A stretch of 64,000 bases of DNA from assembly GCA_036785705.1 (NCBI GenBank), contig JAWUZG010000157.1:930001-994000 (forward strand), read 5' to 3'. Source of the DNA: Acanthornis magna. Its lineage: Eukaryota > Chordata > Aves > Passeriformes > Acanthizidae. The notes below the pieces were generated by a model. It made no database searches. It was not told the origin of the DNA and saw nothing but the letters and a program-made list of their open reading frames with translations. Both the position numbers and the translations under genes were made by a program. This document shows positions 13,774-26,032 of the stretch, in pieces (within the stretch, counting starts at the first letter, position 1; every line of letters starts with the position of its first letter).

Positions 13774-14030
13774 CCTCTTGACTTCAAGACCAACAGGACG
13801 TTTGTACTTACCGTAGCTGTGGAAAATCAAGTGCCTTTGGCTGAGGGGATTCAGCATCCTCCTCAGTCAACAGCAACCGTGTCCATTACGGTCACTGATG
13901 TGAATGAGAGCCCATCTTTTGTTCCAAACCCCAAGCTCGTGCGTCAGGAAGAAGGGCTACCTGCCGGTAGCATGTTGACAACTTTCACTGCTCAGGACCC
14001 AGATCGTTCCATGCAGCAAACGCCTCTAAG
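13774..14030 (+). CDS. CDH2-like: CDH2-like exon: EC3-EC4
   Basis: A 257-nt exon with acceptor ctctttccag, ending in phase 2. It encodes [38 protein letters not shown] and the EC4 opening [10 protein letters not shown] with [11 protein letters not shown]. The donor is gtctag, a weak match to gtaagt, so splicing here may be impaired. DPDRYMQQ, as remembered for CDH2, reads DPDRSMQQ. Confidence 0.86.
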
Positions 14031-15363
14031 GTCTAGAGAAACATTTTGCAATATCTGTGTTATGGAATGGGTGGGGAGCAAAGAGAAGAGATGTGAAATG
14101 ACTGCATTTACTGTAGCACGCAGCTGTCCCAACACACCCCTGTGGTTTTTGTGCAGCTCTCTCTAAAGGGATTTTTGGCTGTAGAGAAGGTGAACTGAAA
14201 AGTATTCATAGGTGTGTAAACTGTGTCATTTTCTCATCTGAGTCCTATTTCATCAAGGAAGAATGCAGTTATGCATCTGTGGTAAAGTATATGTTCCATC
14301 CCAACAAATTCAGTCAGAGCACACACGTGCTTCTGTGAACTAAGATGATTTGCAATTTAAATTCACCAGTAATTTTCACATGGCAGCAAAATGAGATTGG
14401 TGATGAAATCTGAAGGGTTTTCTTTTCATTTTTTCTCCAGCAATGTAAAGTGATGCTGCTGTCTGTCTGTGAACTCTTGCACTGATAACTATGATCATAA
14501 TTTGATCACAATTTTTCTTATGTCTAAAACTGCTACATGAGTGTGCCTCTTATAAGACATGTTCATTATCTGCAAAGCTAAGGCTGTGAGTAGCCATGGG
14601 TCAGAACTCACCTTATCCAGCCTTTTTTTAATTAGCTCAGGTAGAAGAAACTCCAGAACTTATATTCTGTCTTTCCTTCCAAAATCAGGATCATTGTCAT
14701 TTTATTTTCTCTTGATTTTTGGTTAGCTATTTGTGATACTTTGCTCATTTCTGGATGTAGGCATCATAGACATGACACCATGAGGACTTTGATACTAAGA
14801 TAGCTTGCACATGATTAATGTCAAAGGGCAAATTTATCAGATGGAAGAATCATTTTGAAAGACACTTCTCTTTCAAATTATGATGAGAAGCATGCAGTAA
14901 AACCAGGGCCTCTGAAAATGAAGTGATATTGAAGTGCTGGAACAGTGTGAGTTAGTGCAACTGTAGCACTATCCATTTTTACCTCTCTCCTTCTCTCAGC
15001 ACTCTGACAAGATGAAAGGTAGTATGAACAGCTCTGTAGGTGTAGAAAAACCAAGAAGGATCCTGGTTGAATATTTTAATTGAGTCTGAGTATTAATGTT
15101 ATGTCGTTTATGGTAATGGTATGATTTCCTCCAGTTACGTGATAACTTGCAGGGCAAGGCACTTCAAGAATTGAAATATAGGACTGGTTTTAAAACATAT
15201 TTCGAAGAATTCTAGTGACAGGGCTTGATAAATGGAAATTTGTAAAATGCTATCTTCAAATTCCAAAAATGTATTCAGAATACAAATTAAAATACTAATA
15301 TTGTCTTTGTTTTCAATATTTATTTTGGAAGATAAATGACAGAACTTATGGTTAAATACGCAG
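14031..15363 (+). other. CDH2-like intron
   Basis: AT-rich intron of about 1.3 kb between the weak gtctag donor and the acceptor at 15361-15363. No gene, RNA gene or clear repeat is seen. Confidence 0.55.
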
Positions 15364-15506
15364 GTACTCAAAACTTTCAGATTCTGCAAACTGGCTGAAA
15401 ATTGACCCTGTTAATGGACAAATCACTACTACAGCTGTTTTGGACAGAGAATCAATATATATGGAAAACAGTATGTAAAGTGCAACGTTTCTTGCTTCTG
15501 ATAATG
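15364..15506 (+). CDS. CDH2-like: CDH2-like exon: EC4, contains the premature stop
   Basis: The exon has acceptor atacgcag and donor gtatgt. It encodes [20 protein letters not shown] and [17 protein letters not shown], then TAA at 15476-15478, then [10 protein letters not shown]. In remembered avian CDH2 this position is Tyr (NNMYNATF), so a single-base TAC/TAT to TAA change explains it. The frame on both sides of the stop is correct, so no indel is involved. This is the only nonsense codon in the twelve exons. Confidence 0.87.
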
Positions 15507-16685
15507 GTATGTATCAATATTTTGTATTTTTTTTCCAAAGGCTTTCTTCTCTGTGGTTGAATGGCATTCAGTTTTATTGGGGCAGAAAACAGGATATGCT
15601 TAGAATACATCCTGTTGGATGTATTACTATCAGACTGTGTGTATTTCCCAGCTACTTGGAAAATGGGGGGAAAAAAATAATTCTCTGAGTTTGTAGAAAA
15701 ACACTGGCTTAGTTCCATGAGTTGAGTTGACAGAAAATTGAAAAAGCCCTGCCTGGGAAGTGTGGTAGGTTGAGTGAGCTTTATGGGGAGTGACGTGTTG
15801 GTGGAGGGGCTTTGTGTTTTCCCACATTGAGGCTGCAGCAGCAGAGGGAAAAGTATCTTTTTGTTGTCAGTTTGTTAATGACAATTAACACTGCTCAGAA
15901 ATGAGTCCTTTGATTTTGGCTGGAGTACTGTCCTGTTCATAGCTGATAGCAGTAAGGTGGACAGGCACACTTAGGAACATTCTTGCATTAGAAGGGAAAA
16001 CTGAAACACTGGGACTATTTGCCTAGGAAAGAAGACGTGGTAAAATTTTGTGAACTGGAAGCTAGATCAGCTGTTTCTGTACCTTGGCTCTGTTCTGGAG
16101 AAAAAACATAAATGGAACTGGAAGATTATGGGAGGTGGAATGAGAACCATTGCTAGTTATGCCGAAAAATTCAGTGCCAAATGTTCGTATAAATGTGTGG
16201 TTCCACCCCGGTTTATGGAAGCATCACACATTCAATGTGGATAGCAGAAATGTCTGGAAATAGTGAGCTGAAAGTCAGTATTAGAAAGAATTTAAATAGC
16301 ACATTTGTGGTAAATGGTGATCTTAAGCCTTCAAAGTTAGGAAATAATTTGTCCAGAGGACAAACTATCCCAATTTTGCACCTTCTTCTTTGAAGCCTTT
16401 GATGTGGACCATCTCTGGAGATGAACTGTTGGTCTGGTCAGTGAAGTGGATGAGTCCCTGATTTGTCGATCTGCAGTTATTTGCTGAATTTTGCTGAGTA
16501 GGGCCATTTTTCTGAGAACAGACTGCATAAGAATTAGTGTGTTAGCAGGAGCAGTGACAGTGTTAGATTGGTTCTGTAAAGACACAATCCCAAAACTGAG
16601 GTAAACATATAAAAGTGTTGGTGCAGCTTCATTTAAATAACTTTGCAATTGGAAGCAGGCTTCATGTTATTTCCTTTTCTTTAAG
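15507..16685 (+). other. CDH2-like intron
   Basis: Intron of about 1.2 kb with a short poly-T run. Open frames up to 103 codons on the minus strand have no family features. No gene is supported. Confidence 0.55.
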
Positions 16686-16919
16686 GAATACCCCGGATGA
16701 GTGGAACTGGCACGCTTCAGATCTACCTGCTGGACATCAATGATAATGCCCCCCAAGTGCATCCAAAAGAAGCCACAATTTGTGAAACAGTGCAGCCTAA
16801 TGCTATTAACATCACTGCTGTAGACCCTGACATAGATCCAAATGCAGGCCCGTTTGCTTTTGAGCTGCCTGACACACCTGCTGGTATTAAGAGGAATTGG
16901 ACCATTGTTGGAATTAGTG
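16686..16919 (+). CDS. CDH2-like: CDH2-like exon: EC4-EC5
   Basis: The exon has acceptor ctttaag, donor gtaatc and is 234 nt long. It encodes [20 protein letters not shown], the EC4-EC5 linker with its calcium motif, then [20 protein letters not shown] and [17 protein letters not shown] reads GIPRMSG. The frame is open, although it lies beyond the premature stop. Confidence 0.88.
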
Positions 16920-17238
16920 GTAATCAACATTACAGAAATCTTAGTAGTTTTAAAGAAACTCCCGCAAGTGTTTTTTTTTTGGTATTATTTCACAACATCC
17001 ATGAATTTGGTTAATATGAACAAGAAATCACCTTAGTGTAAGTTCCCCAAAGAACAAGAAATTTTGAGAGAGAAAAGATGTTCACAGCAGTCAAGAAGTT
17101 CATTACCCTGAGTGTCACATAGTGGTTTGAGCAAGAATTTAACCCTGAGCTCAAACATGAGCCATTTCTGCCAATACTAATTGAAACCCACACAAGCAAT
17201 ACCTTCCTTTTTAACCAGTGCCTTATTTTCACACCCAG

Positions 17239-17472
17239 GCGATCACGCCCAGCTCTCCTTAAGAATCCGGTTCCTGGAGGCTGGTATCTACGGTGTGCCC
17301 ATAGTAATTACAGATTCTGGAAATCCACACGCATCCAGCACTTCCTTGCTGAAAGTGAAAGTTTGCAAGTGTGACTTGTACGGAGACTGCACTGCTGCTG
17401 GCCAGATTGTTGGTGCAGGGCTGGGCGCTGGTGGCATCACTGCAATTCTGCTTTGTATCATCATCTTGCTCA
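17239..17472 (+). CDS. CDH2-like: CDH2-like exon: EC5 and start of membrane segment
   Basis: The exon has acceptor cacccag and donor gtgagt. It encodes [31 protein letters not shown], the membrane-proximal cysteines of EC5 ([10 protein letters not shown]) and the first part of the helix ([20 protein letters not shown]). Asp-Val-Asp-Arg before the membrane reads Ala-Ala-Gly-Gln. The frame is open. Confidence 0.88.
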
Positions 17473-18718
17473 GTGAGTAGATAGTTCTGTTAATTCTAAC
17501 TCCTTCACTCTTGTTTTGCAAGTACAATGTTATGTTTTAGTATCAGGTACCTTAACAAAGACGGGGAATTTTTAAAGGCTCAAGTGCAGGAATTGTTGCT
17601 GCATAGTTCTGTGTTTTGGACAAGTATGAAAACTTTCTGACAGTACAGGATTTGGAGTCTGAGAAAGTACAGCTAGTAGCTGTTTGGCAGTCAAGCCCTG
17701 CAGTGGGTTTGTGAAAGAGATTTTCTGTTTCTACCCATGGACACTTGTGATGTTACCTCAGTGAGTAACCAGGTTGAAGGTGTGATTGGTCCCCAGACGT
17801 CTCATCTCTCTTGGGCTGCCAGTATTGTGTGATTTGGTTCCACCCCTAGCAGGTAACAGTGTGTTACCTGATGCTACTGCTATTGTGCTTCAGATTAATG
17901 AAAATAGGTTTTCATTAATTCAGATTAATGAAAATAGGTTTCTGGGAAGTAATACATCACAGCCCTTCACGTAAGGCCTGACAAGAAAGGCAGATATGCA
18001 GGAACAATGGTGTGTATGTTTAAGTACTGCATAAAGCTGTACTAGTATTTTATTTTGTGTGAAGTGCATTCAGTAAGGGAAATGACTAAAAATCATGAGT
18101 AAGTGTCTGTCCAGTGTAGTAAATTAGATGCTAGCTCTCCTACACATTGCAGTTAACTGATTGCCTATTGTGGTGGAACACAAGGAAGAGATTAGCCTGT
18201 TCATAGTACACTATGCACCAGTCTAGAACACAGAAAATCATGGAAAGGAGTAAAAAAAAATTTGAGCCTGGCTAAGCACATGATTCTACACGAGCACACA
18301 GTACAATTGCTTTCCTGACACAAGATACTTTTTTAATGCTAGGTATGAAACTAACAGAGCCTTACTGAAGGAGAGATTTCTTTCTGATTCTAGTGGTTTA
18401 TGAAGTGTGGTCTAAGTTCTTTTCATGACAAGTTTATTTTGCAGATGTGGAATGGATTTGTTACTTACAACCTTGAATATGTGATTGATTTCCAAGCTAA
18501 GTTGCCTATCATGGTCTGAGTTTAAACATCTCTTGCTTAAGCTGCCTCTGTCTATTTTTTCATTTAAAAAAGCCTGTGTCTTATCCAGAATGATCAAATC
18601 CAACTTTATTGGCCTTTTTTTTTTTTTTTTTAAATCTTGGTGTTAAATTTCTATTGTTTTCCATGGTTGTATTTCAGAATCAAGATGTGGTTTTATCTCT
18701 TCCATTTTTGCATTACAG
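17473..18718 (+). other. CDH2-like intron with 30-bp direct repeat
   Basis: Intron of about 1.2 kb. A 22-base word beginning CAGATTAATGAAAATAGG occurs at 17891 and again 30 bp on, at 17921. A poly-T run lies near 18617-18632. No gene is seen. Confidence 0.55.
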
Positions 18719-18858
18719 TTTTAGTTTTAATGTTCGTGGTATGGATGAAACGCCATGATAAAGAGCGTCGGGCAATGCAGCTCTCGATTGATCCTGAAGA
18801 TGATGTGAGGGACAGCATTCTGAAATACGATGAAGAAGGGAGCGGTGAAGAAGATCAG
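18719..18858 (+). CDS. CDH2-like: CDH2-like exon: membrane segment and juxtamembrane tail
   Basis: The exon has acceptor cattacag and donor gtgagg. It completes the membrane helix ([11 protein letters not shown]) and encodes the stop-transfer and juxtamembrane region with [33 protein letters not shown], as remembered, reads [15 protein letters not shown]. The p120-binding EEGGGEED reads EEGSGEED. Confidence 0.87.
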
Positions 18859-21800
18859 GTGAGGAAAGTTTTATGGGTTTTATATATAGATTTTCACTTC
18901 TCTCTGCATTTTATCCATTTTCTGTACATTAAAACACTGTGCTGGTAATTTTACAATTAAATACTGAAGGCAATAAGTGATGTTTTCAAAACTTTAAATA
19001 AAATATAGCTTTCTCATTTTGGTTTTTTGCAGTTCCAGATATACCAGTTGCTTGCAATGTAAAAACAGTACCTTGCAGTAAAAGCATTCTGACCAGACCA
19101 GCTAAGGCTGTTAAATGAAAGTTAACATCCACTCTCATTGCTGTCTTTAAACTTTCTTCATCCCTTATCTGGGAACTTGCTGTACAGAAACACCAGTGCA
19201 GGGTGCCTAATGTCATCTAAACCAAATCTGACCCTTTCTTGGTGGTGGGTGAATGCCTTTCTAGGTGCATAGTAATGTTGGCTGTTGGCAGATTTGTCAT
19301 CACTGGGATTTCAAGCTTGGAAAGTATTTAGGTTTCAAGTAGCTGTCAGGGCACATCTGTGTTTATTCAAATACCTTTCCAGGCAGGTGCCATATGCATT
19401 TACTCTAATGTCACCTCTGGTTGAACCACTGCTATGTCAGAGGACTAGGAGTGATGTGTATATGCTAAGAATAGCTTCTTTTTCCCCCCTCTCCCTCCAA
19501 GTTAGTGGATTTTCACGCAGTGTGATTTCCTTCCTTCAGAGGACGTTTATTAAGTGCTTTATGAACATGACAAATGGCAGATTTATGCACATGATTAATG
19601 GTAGAAGTAAGTGAAGTAATTACAAAGAGAACAGTGCATATAATAGAGTCTAAGAAATTTTCCAGTTAAAAGCCTTGAAAAATTAAGTGCAATTCTTCCA
19701 CACATCCCCAGTCTCAGTCATCTGGCACTTGAGTTATCTGAAAAGTGTCTCCCTTCACTGAGACTACACACTTTGATAGTTTCTTTCTGCTCATTTGTTC
19801 GTTTGCTAAAATTTGTGTTCCCCTTAGTAATTTCCATGCTTCCTGCATTTCCCCAAGTACTGTTCCTACTTCCTGTCTTTTCTGCATAGTGCTCTTCTTA
19901 GGCAATTTTCAAAGGAAACTCCAGTTTATGCAGTTTTGGAAAATGGCTTGTATTGTTAAATAAAGTGAAAACAACCCTTTGAGTCTATGCATGTATTCCA
20001 GTTGTTTGTATGTAGTTTGAATACAAGAACTGCATCCTGTTTGCACGTCTGTTATTGTACAGAAAAGTTACGAGCTTAAAAGAAAATTAGGAATCCTCAG
20101 TCTTATGAAAACTAATTTTTCAGTTCACATATTCCCAGCTCTTGTTAATCTGGAATTCTCTGGAGGATCTGTTCAGCAGTTGTCATGGAGCTTGCTTTTT
20201 AATTTAAGGGTAATTTTTAATTACCCTCAGGACAGAGTGAGTTAGGTTCTCTGAGTATAGTCCATTGGGAAGTCGTAGGTGATGCTCGGGTAGTGTTAGG
20301 AGAGATTGTGCTGCAGGTCAGAAATGTCAAGCATTGTAACAGTGTACAATGAGAGCGAAACAGGAATGGTTCGGAGGCCTCTCCTCTGTCCATCCTGTGC
20401 TGTGCTCCTCTCCAGTGGCAGTGCTGTCTTTGTGAGAGGTTCAGTCAGGGCAGTGTGGCAGGAGGTGACATCCTGTGAATGCCGCAGAGATGAGCGCGAT
20501 GTAAACCATCCATAATCGCAGCCTTTCACCAGCAGTGAATGAATGTGCTGCGTGCAGTGAAAGGAAAACTGCCAATGGGTGGACTAGCAGTAAAAGAGTA
20601 AGAAATGTGAAATTAGGACCATTTCCTCTCACAGTGGGCATAGAAAGCATCTAGACATAGAGAATTTTAAGGGCTTTACAAAAGATTGAATACTTTTTAG
20701 TCACTAAACACTTTCTTTCTTTCTTAAGATGAATTTTATAGCCACAATTGCGATTTAGTTATCTTCACTGCCAGCCACTTTGTTCAGGTACACTGGTCCC
20801 TTTTTTGATCCATTGACAGTAGGCCAGTCTCTGGGGGTCTAAAACACCTTAAACACTCCAAATGTAGAAAACATGTCAGGAAAAGAACAGCTCATACAAA
20901 GTATAACAAGCTTTTATGACCACTTCTACTGTAACCATTTTTATACAACTAGTAGGCACAGTGGGTGTAGGTTCTCTGATAACTTCAAAAGTAGGAATTT
21001 GTTCCTATTCAGAATGGATGAAGAGAGAGCACACACTTTTTAACTTACTTTTCTGTCTGCAATGGATAATGTAAGTCAGTTTTGCCTTGCTTCTCAGGGA
21101 GATTATTTTACTTTATTTTGGTTTGATATTTTGTAAAATCTAAATTCTGCCTGTGCTTAACTAGATAATAATAGTCCCTAGGTTTGTTTCTTCTTGTTTC
21201 CTTCCTGGTCCCCCTCACCTCCTGTGGCCAGGGGAAAGAAGGAGAATTATATTTCATTGGGGTTTATTTGGTTTTGTGCACATTTTATGTGAGATTTAAG
21301 AACTTAGAATGCAAAGCTTTTTGAATGTCCCAACAAGTTCTTTGCAAGCAGTAACTCATTTTTGCAAGTTGCGGCTTAGCAAAATACTGCCTGAGCAAAG
21401 CTGTGTACAGAGCATTGCAGGCAAAAGGTATTGGCTGAAAAGATCTTTGCATTTTTGTCAGTGTTAATGAAAACATTCAAGAGTCAAAGTGAGTGTTCTA
21501 GAAAAGTACGGGACTACTAACATCAAAACTGTATTTTCAGAATGAGGCCTCATAGGGTAAAACTGGCACTGTTCTATTAAAATCAAGAAAAATTGTTTCA
21601 TGTCAATCTTGGATCCATAAGTCATCAGTAAATGACAGGACAGTGCTCTGCGTCAATATTAACTTTTTTATGGTGCACCAGCCCTAAAATCCTGAGGATT
21701 GATTAAACAAGCAGCTTCAGTGGAAGGCAATGCCCAGGTGACTCAAACACAGAGCCATCCAGCCCGGGGTGCATCTCATGCAGTGAAATAGAAGGGAATT

Positions 21801-24800
21801 TTAAAGCCTCATGTGCATCTCAGTGAAAACAATATTTTAAAAGCTTCAGACATTTTCATAATCAGTACCATTTAAAATTACTTCTATTTATAGCCAGCAA
21901 ATTACTTTTTTCTTCTCTAGAAGGGAAACTTGAAGATTTACCCTGTGTGGCCTCATATTTCCCAGATGTTTAGGTTATTTGAAGATACAACTGTTAGGGC
22001 TTGAAGGTACATGATAGAACTTAGATCTCTCTGTATGCTGAACCAAATTACTTCTAAACTGGAGGTTTTCATCTTAAAATAATTTTATTTATTTGAGAGG
22101 TTTAATTTATTTATTTTGAAGCTATGCAGTTGGGTTTCTTAGCTCTCACAGCAGACTCAGAAACTCTTAAAGCATGTTCAGCATGTTCCTTTCAGACTCT
22201 CTGTACATTCTATCAGAGTGATGTCTCCCATAAGAAATTAGATGAGTTCAAATTTCATCTAGTTCCTCTGAGTCACAGCAACTGCCAACAACAAGTTGGA
22301 ATTTCTGTTTGGTTTTGTTGGTGTGTTTGTTTTTTTCTCCTGTGCCAGCAATTCCAAGGAATTATCATGTGAAATATGTAATAAAAGTCCAAGTTCAGTC
22401 CATTGTGAAGATCTTCTCTTAATCCCATCTGAGGCCATCTTGGCCTGCTTTGTTCACTCTGACAGACTGAATGCTTGTCAAGAAAATTAAGGATCTTGAA
22501 TGATTCATAGTCGTCTTCTAGCCTGGCATGATGTACCCAGGGTCATGTGATCTCTACAGCAGCTGAGAAAATTGCTATTAATTCTCTAAGCCAGAAAAGC
22601 TTTTGATCTGTGAATCATAGCTGAAGTCAGCCTGTTTGCCACTGAAAAGCATTGTCAACACTGGAAATACTCTGGACTTTTTTCACCTAGAAAAAGTGGC
22701 CTGAAAAACAGGCTCCAGAAGGTGTACAGCATTCCTGTCATTCTAGGCAGAAACTGGCTGGGTTTTGTGAAGGATGACTGTGCTAGCAGAAGCTGGGAAT
22801 AAGGGAGGAATGACAGGCAGCAGAGATATTCCAGGCTGAAAGCTTTGGATTCTTTTAGGATTATATTTACTATTTTCTACTTCTAGCAATTTAGCTACTT
22901 GACTTAGAGGTGATGGGCCATGAGAGGGTTTGAGTCAGCATCATTCCACAGCAGTCAGTGGGACTGGTTTGGGAGGGGACAAGTGTTGTTTGTTTTGTGC
23001 TTAGTTTTTTTGTCTGTCTTTTGGTGTTGTTTTTTTTTTGTTAAACCTTGGTATTTGGTTTTGTTTTTCCTAAAATTACATCTGAATCTTAAACTCATGG
23101 GTGTGGGGGACAGTATAGTTGATTATATTCTGAAACAGAGTGATCACATTGCACAGGATGATTCTCTTCTCTCCTTTGAGTTCATTTCTATAATATTTTT
23201 TGAATTTTAGTAGTATTTGCTCATGCAGGTGGTCCTGTTGAAGCAAGTTGCCTGAGCCAAGTGGGTGGTATGCTTTTAAAGTATTGCCAATGAGCTGTTT
23301 TGAACATGTGGGATAATCTAGCCCTCAAATTTTTCAGCACAGGAATTTCCAATGCAATGATTTTACTGTTATTCAAAGTAGTTTTCTTTCTGAGGATTCT
23401 TCATGGTCCTTCCTACATCACTTTTTTTTTTTTTCACAGTAGTCAATAGCTTGCTTTTGGTCATATTCTTTCTTTACATACTTATGTAAAGAAAGAAAAT
23501 GGTAGCATTTATTTTAATGGTGTTAATTGCACTAAGAATAAAAGATGAATGGTTTGTTGTTATGTATGCAGGATCTAAATTCTGAACAGAAATTGCTCCT
23601 TGATAGAAGGGGTAGCTGTGTTCCAGCATTTATGTGTCATAGATAAAAGCAAATTAGGCAATGCTTCTGAATTTTTGTGGGGGGGTTTTGGGGGTTTTTT
23701 TCTTATTGTCATAACTCTTCATATGCCCACGTTTTGAGATAACATTAGTCTTCTGTGTTGGGTCTTGTTAATAACCTCTGTTGTAAACATGATAATGGTC
23801 CTTACCTACTCTAGGAACTTTATACATCCATGTGATTAGATTTTCTTTTTCACCACCCTGAGTGTTGCTCAGATCATTTACTCTCACTTTTTAACCTTCA
23901 TTTTGCGTTGCATTAAGAACAGAACATGTTTTATGTTCTGAAATTTCGAACATAATGAATGAAATAAAGGTTGCTAAGATATTCCCCATGAATATACAAT
24001 ACTATAATTAAAAGGTAGTTATTGCAGGGATTGTGTTTGCTTACTAAGACATTAGCTTCACTTTTTGAATAAGCGACTCATACAGTGCTCCTGTGGAGGA
24101 ATTACTGTTATTCCTTGGTGAATCTTTATCTCATGATAGGAAAAGTAATGTTTTCATAATTCCATTACAAAATGGTTTTGTTTTATTTTATCGAGTCTAG
24201 AACCTCTGCCTGTTAGCATGTTTTATCTGCAGCTCAAGTTTAGCTTTCACCTTTTTTATTATTAAAAAAGATAAGCTAGCTTTTTCTTTATATTTAAAAT
24301 CATTACCTTGTAGCACTCCAGATGCATCTATAATAAAAACAAATGGGAAAAGCAATGTGGCAGAAAGTAATCTAAAAGCAAGTGGCAAAGATCAACTGTT
24401 GGTGTAGGCAGTTGAACTATCCTCCCACCTGCAGCCTCCATCTAGTCAGTCCTCTGTCTTTGCTTTTTTTGAAGTCCCATTATTTCAGCAAATGTAAGAT
24501 TTAGGGTGGGTTGGAACATTTTGCAGAGCTCAGGCAATATTTGAAGTGCAAATTTCTAATAGCTTTTTAGGTGATGTTTGGTGGGCTTGGGGTAAAATAT
24601 ATAGCAGGATTGGTTTTCACTTCCTTTTTTTTTCTTTTTAAAAGATCTCAGTGGGAACACACAGCAATAAAATACTTCTTTCCTTACTTCCCCATCCCAT
24701 TTCTCTATTGGAGTAGACAGTAATTGCCTTTGGAACACAAAGGCAAAGCAGAACACATGTTTTATCCATAGGTACTTCCAAGTCATAATTAGTTCTGTTC

Positions 24801-25996
24801 TCTTCAGAAAATAAAAAACCTGAGTTTATACTGAGGCACCACCCTCTAAAAGGGGCTGGTGAAATGTAAATTTCTGCTACTGTTGCTTTATGTGCGCCTA
24901 AACCACTGCAGCCGATTGTGTTCAGTGAATGGCACAGTTCTCACCATCCAATTAAGTCAAAGTGATCTGGTGACAATTAATGAAGTTGATTATTTCTTGT
25001 ATGGGGATAGAGCTGAGCTTGCATATTTCTTTGCAATGGGTGCATCTCTTGAAAATGAGAAACAGGTATAGTGGTTTTGTTACATTATTCATATGTCCAG
25101 ACCTACGTTCATGCCTAACCAAAGCTTTAGTTTTGTAGAAGGTAAAAACTCAAGTCATCCCTAGAAGTGTTTCACACAGTCTCGTGAACAGCCAGGAAAT
25201 AAACTGAGAGCTCTGAGATAATAGAGAGGTCAGATGCATAAATCATCAGTGAATGTCACTCACATTTCCAGGCACTAGGCTGTGGTAGTGGAAAGCTCAG
25301 TTCACATGTAATATATTACAATATTTTCAGAGTTTTCCTTTCTCAAATAAAAAAGTCACTGCTGTCTATGCATAGCATTTTATAATTTTAGTATATGATG
25401 GTTTCATTCTTTTGTTTAGAACACCTAATCAGGATGAAAGAAATAAAAGATGTTTAGAAGTTTCTGAGAAACTCTTGATTCCTGGCCTACTCCCTCTTTC
25501 TTGTTTTTTTAATTTTTCAGGGATTGGTAGGATCTGGTAACTGTCAGTCAGAAAGTGAGGTACTTTTTAAAAAAATCTCTCCTTCTGTAACTGATGACTG
25601 CTGTGTGAGGGATTATTACTCGGGTGCTGTTCAGCGAGTGAATATCTGCCTTGTCCAAGAGGAAGCTGTTTGAGGAGGAGATTTTTGAAGGCTGCTTTAT
25701 CTTGTTTCTCAGTGATTACTGGGGAATATAAAATGGTCTTTCCTTCTCTTCTGGATGTTTCTTCTGTTCAAGTTGAGGTACTGAGATATGTGAACTGTGC
25801 TTTGAACTACTGCGTGGATGTTCTTAAAGAAGTGCTTTTGGGGGTTTTAGAGTCTTCTGCATACACTTACAGTAAGGTGGTTAATTCGTAGGACAGTCTT
25901 TGCTTAAAGCTGTTAGAACTAAGTGAATAGCTAATAACGTCAGTATTGTAATCAGCTTGGAGGGGAGAGGGGGTTAGTGGGGTTTGGGGGCAGTGA

Positions 25997-26032
<36 letters not shown>

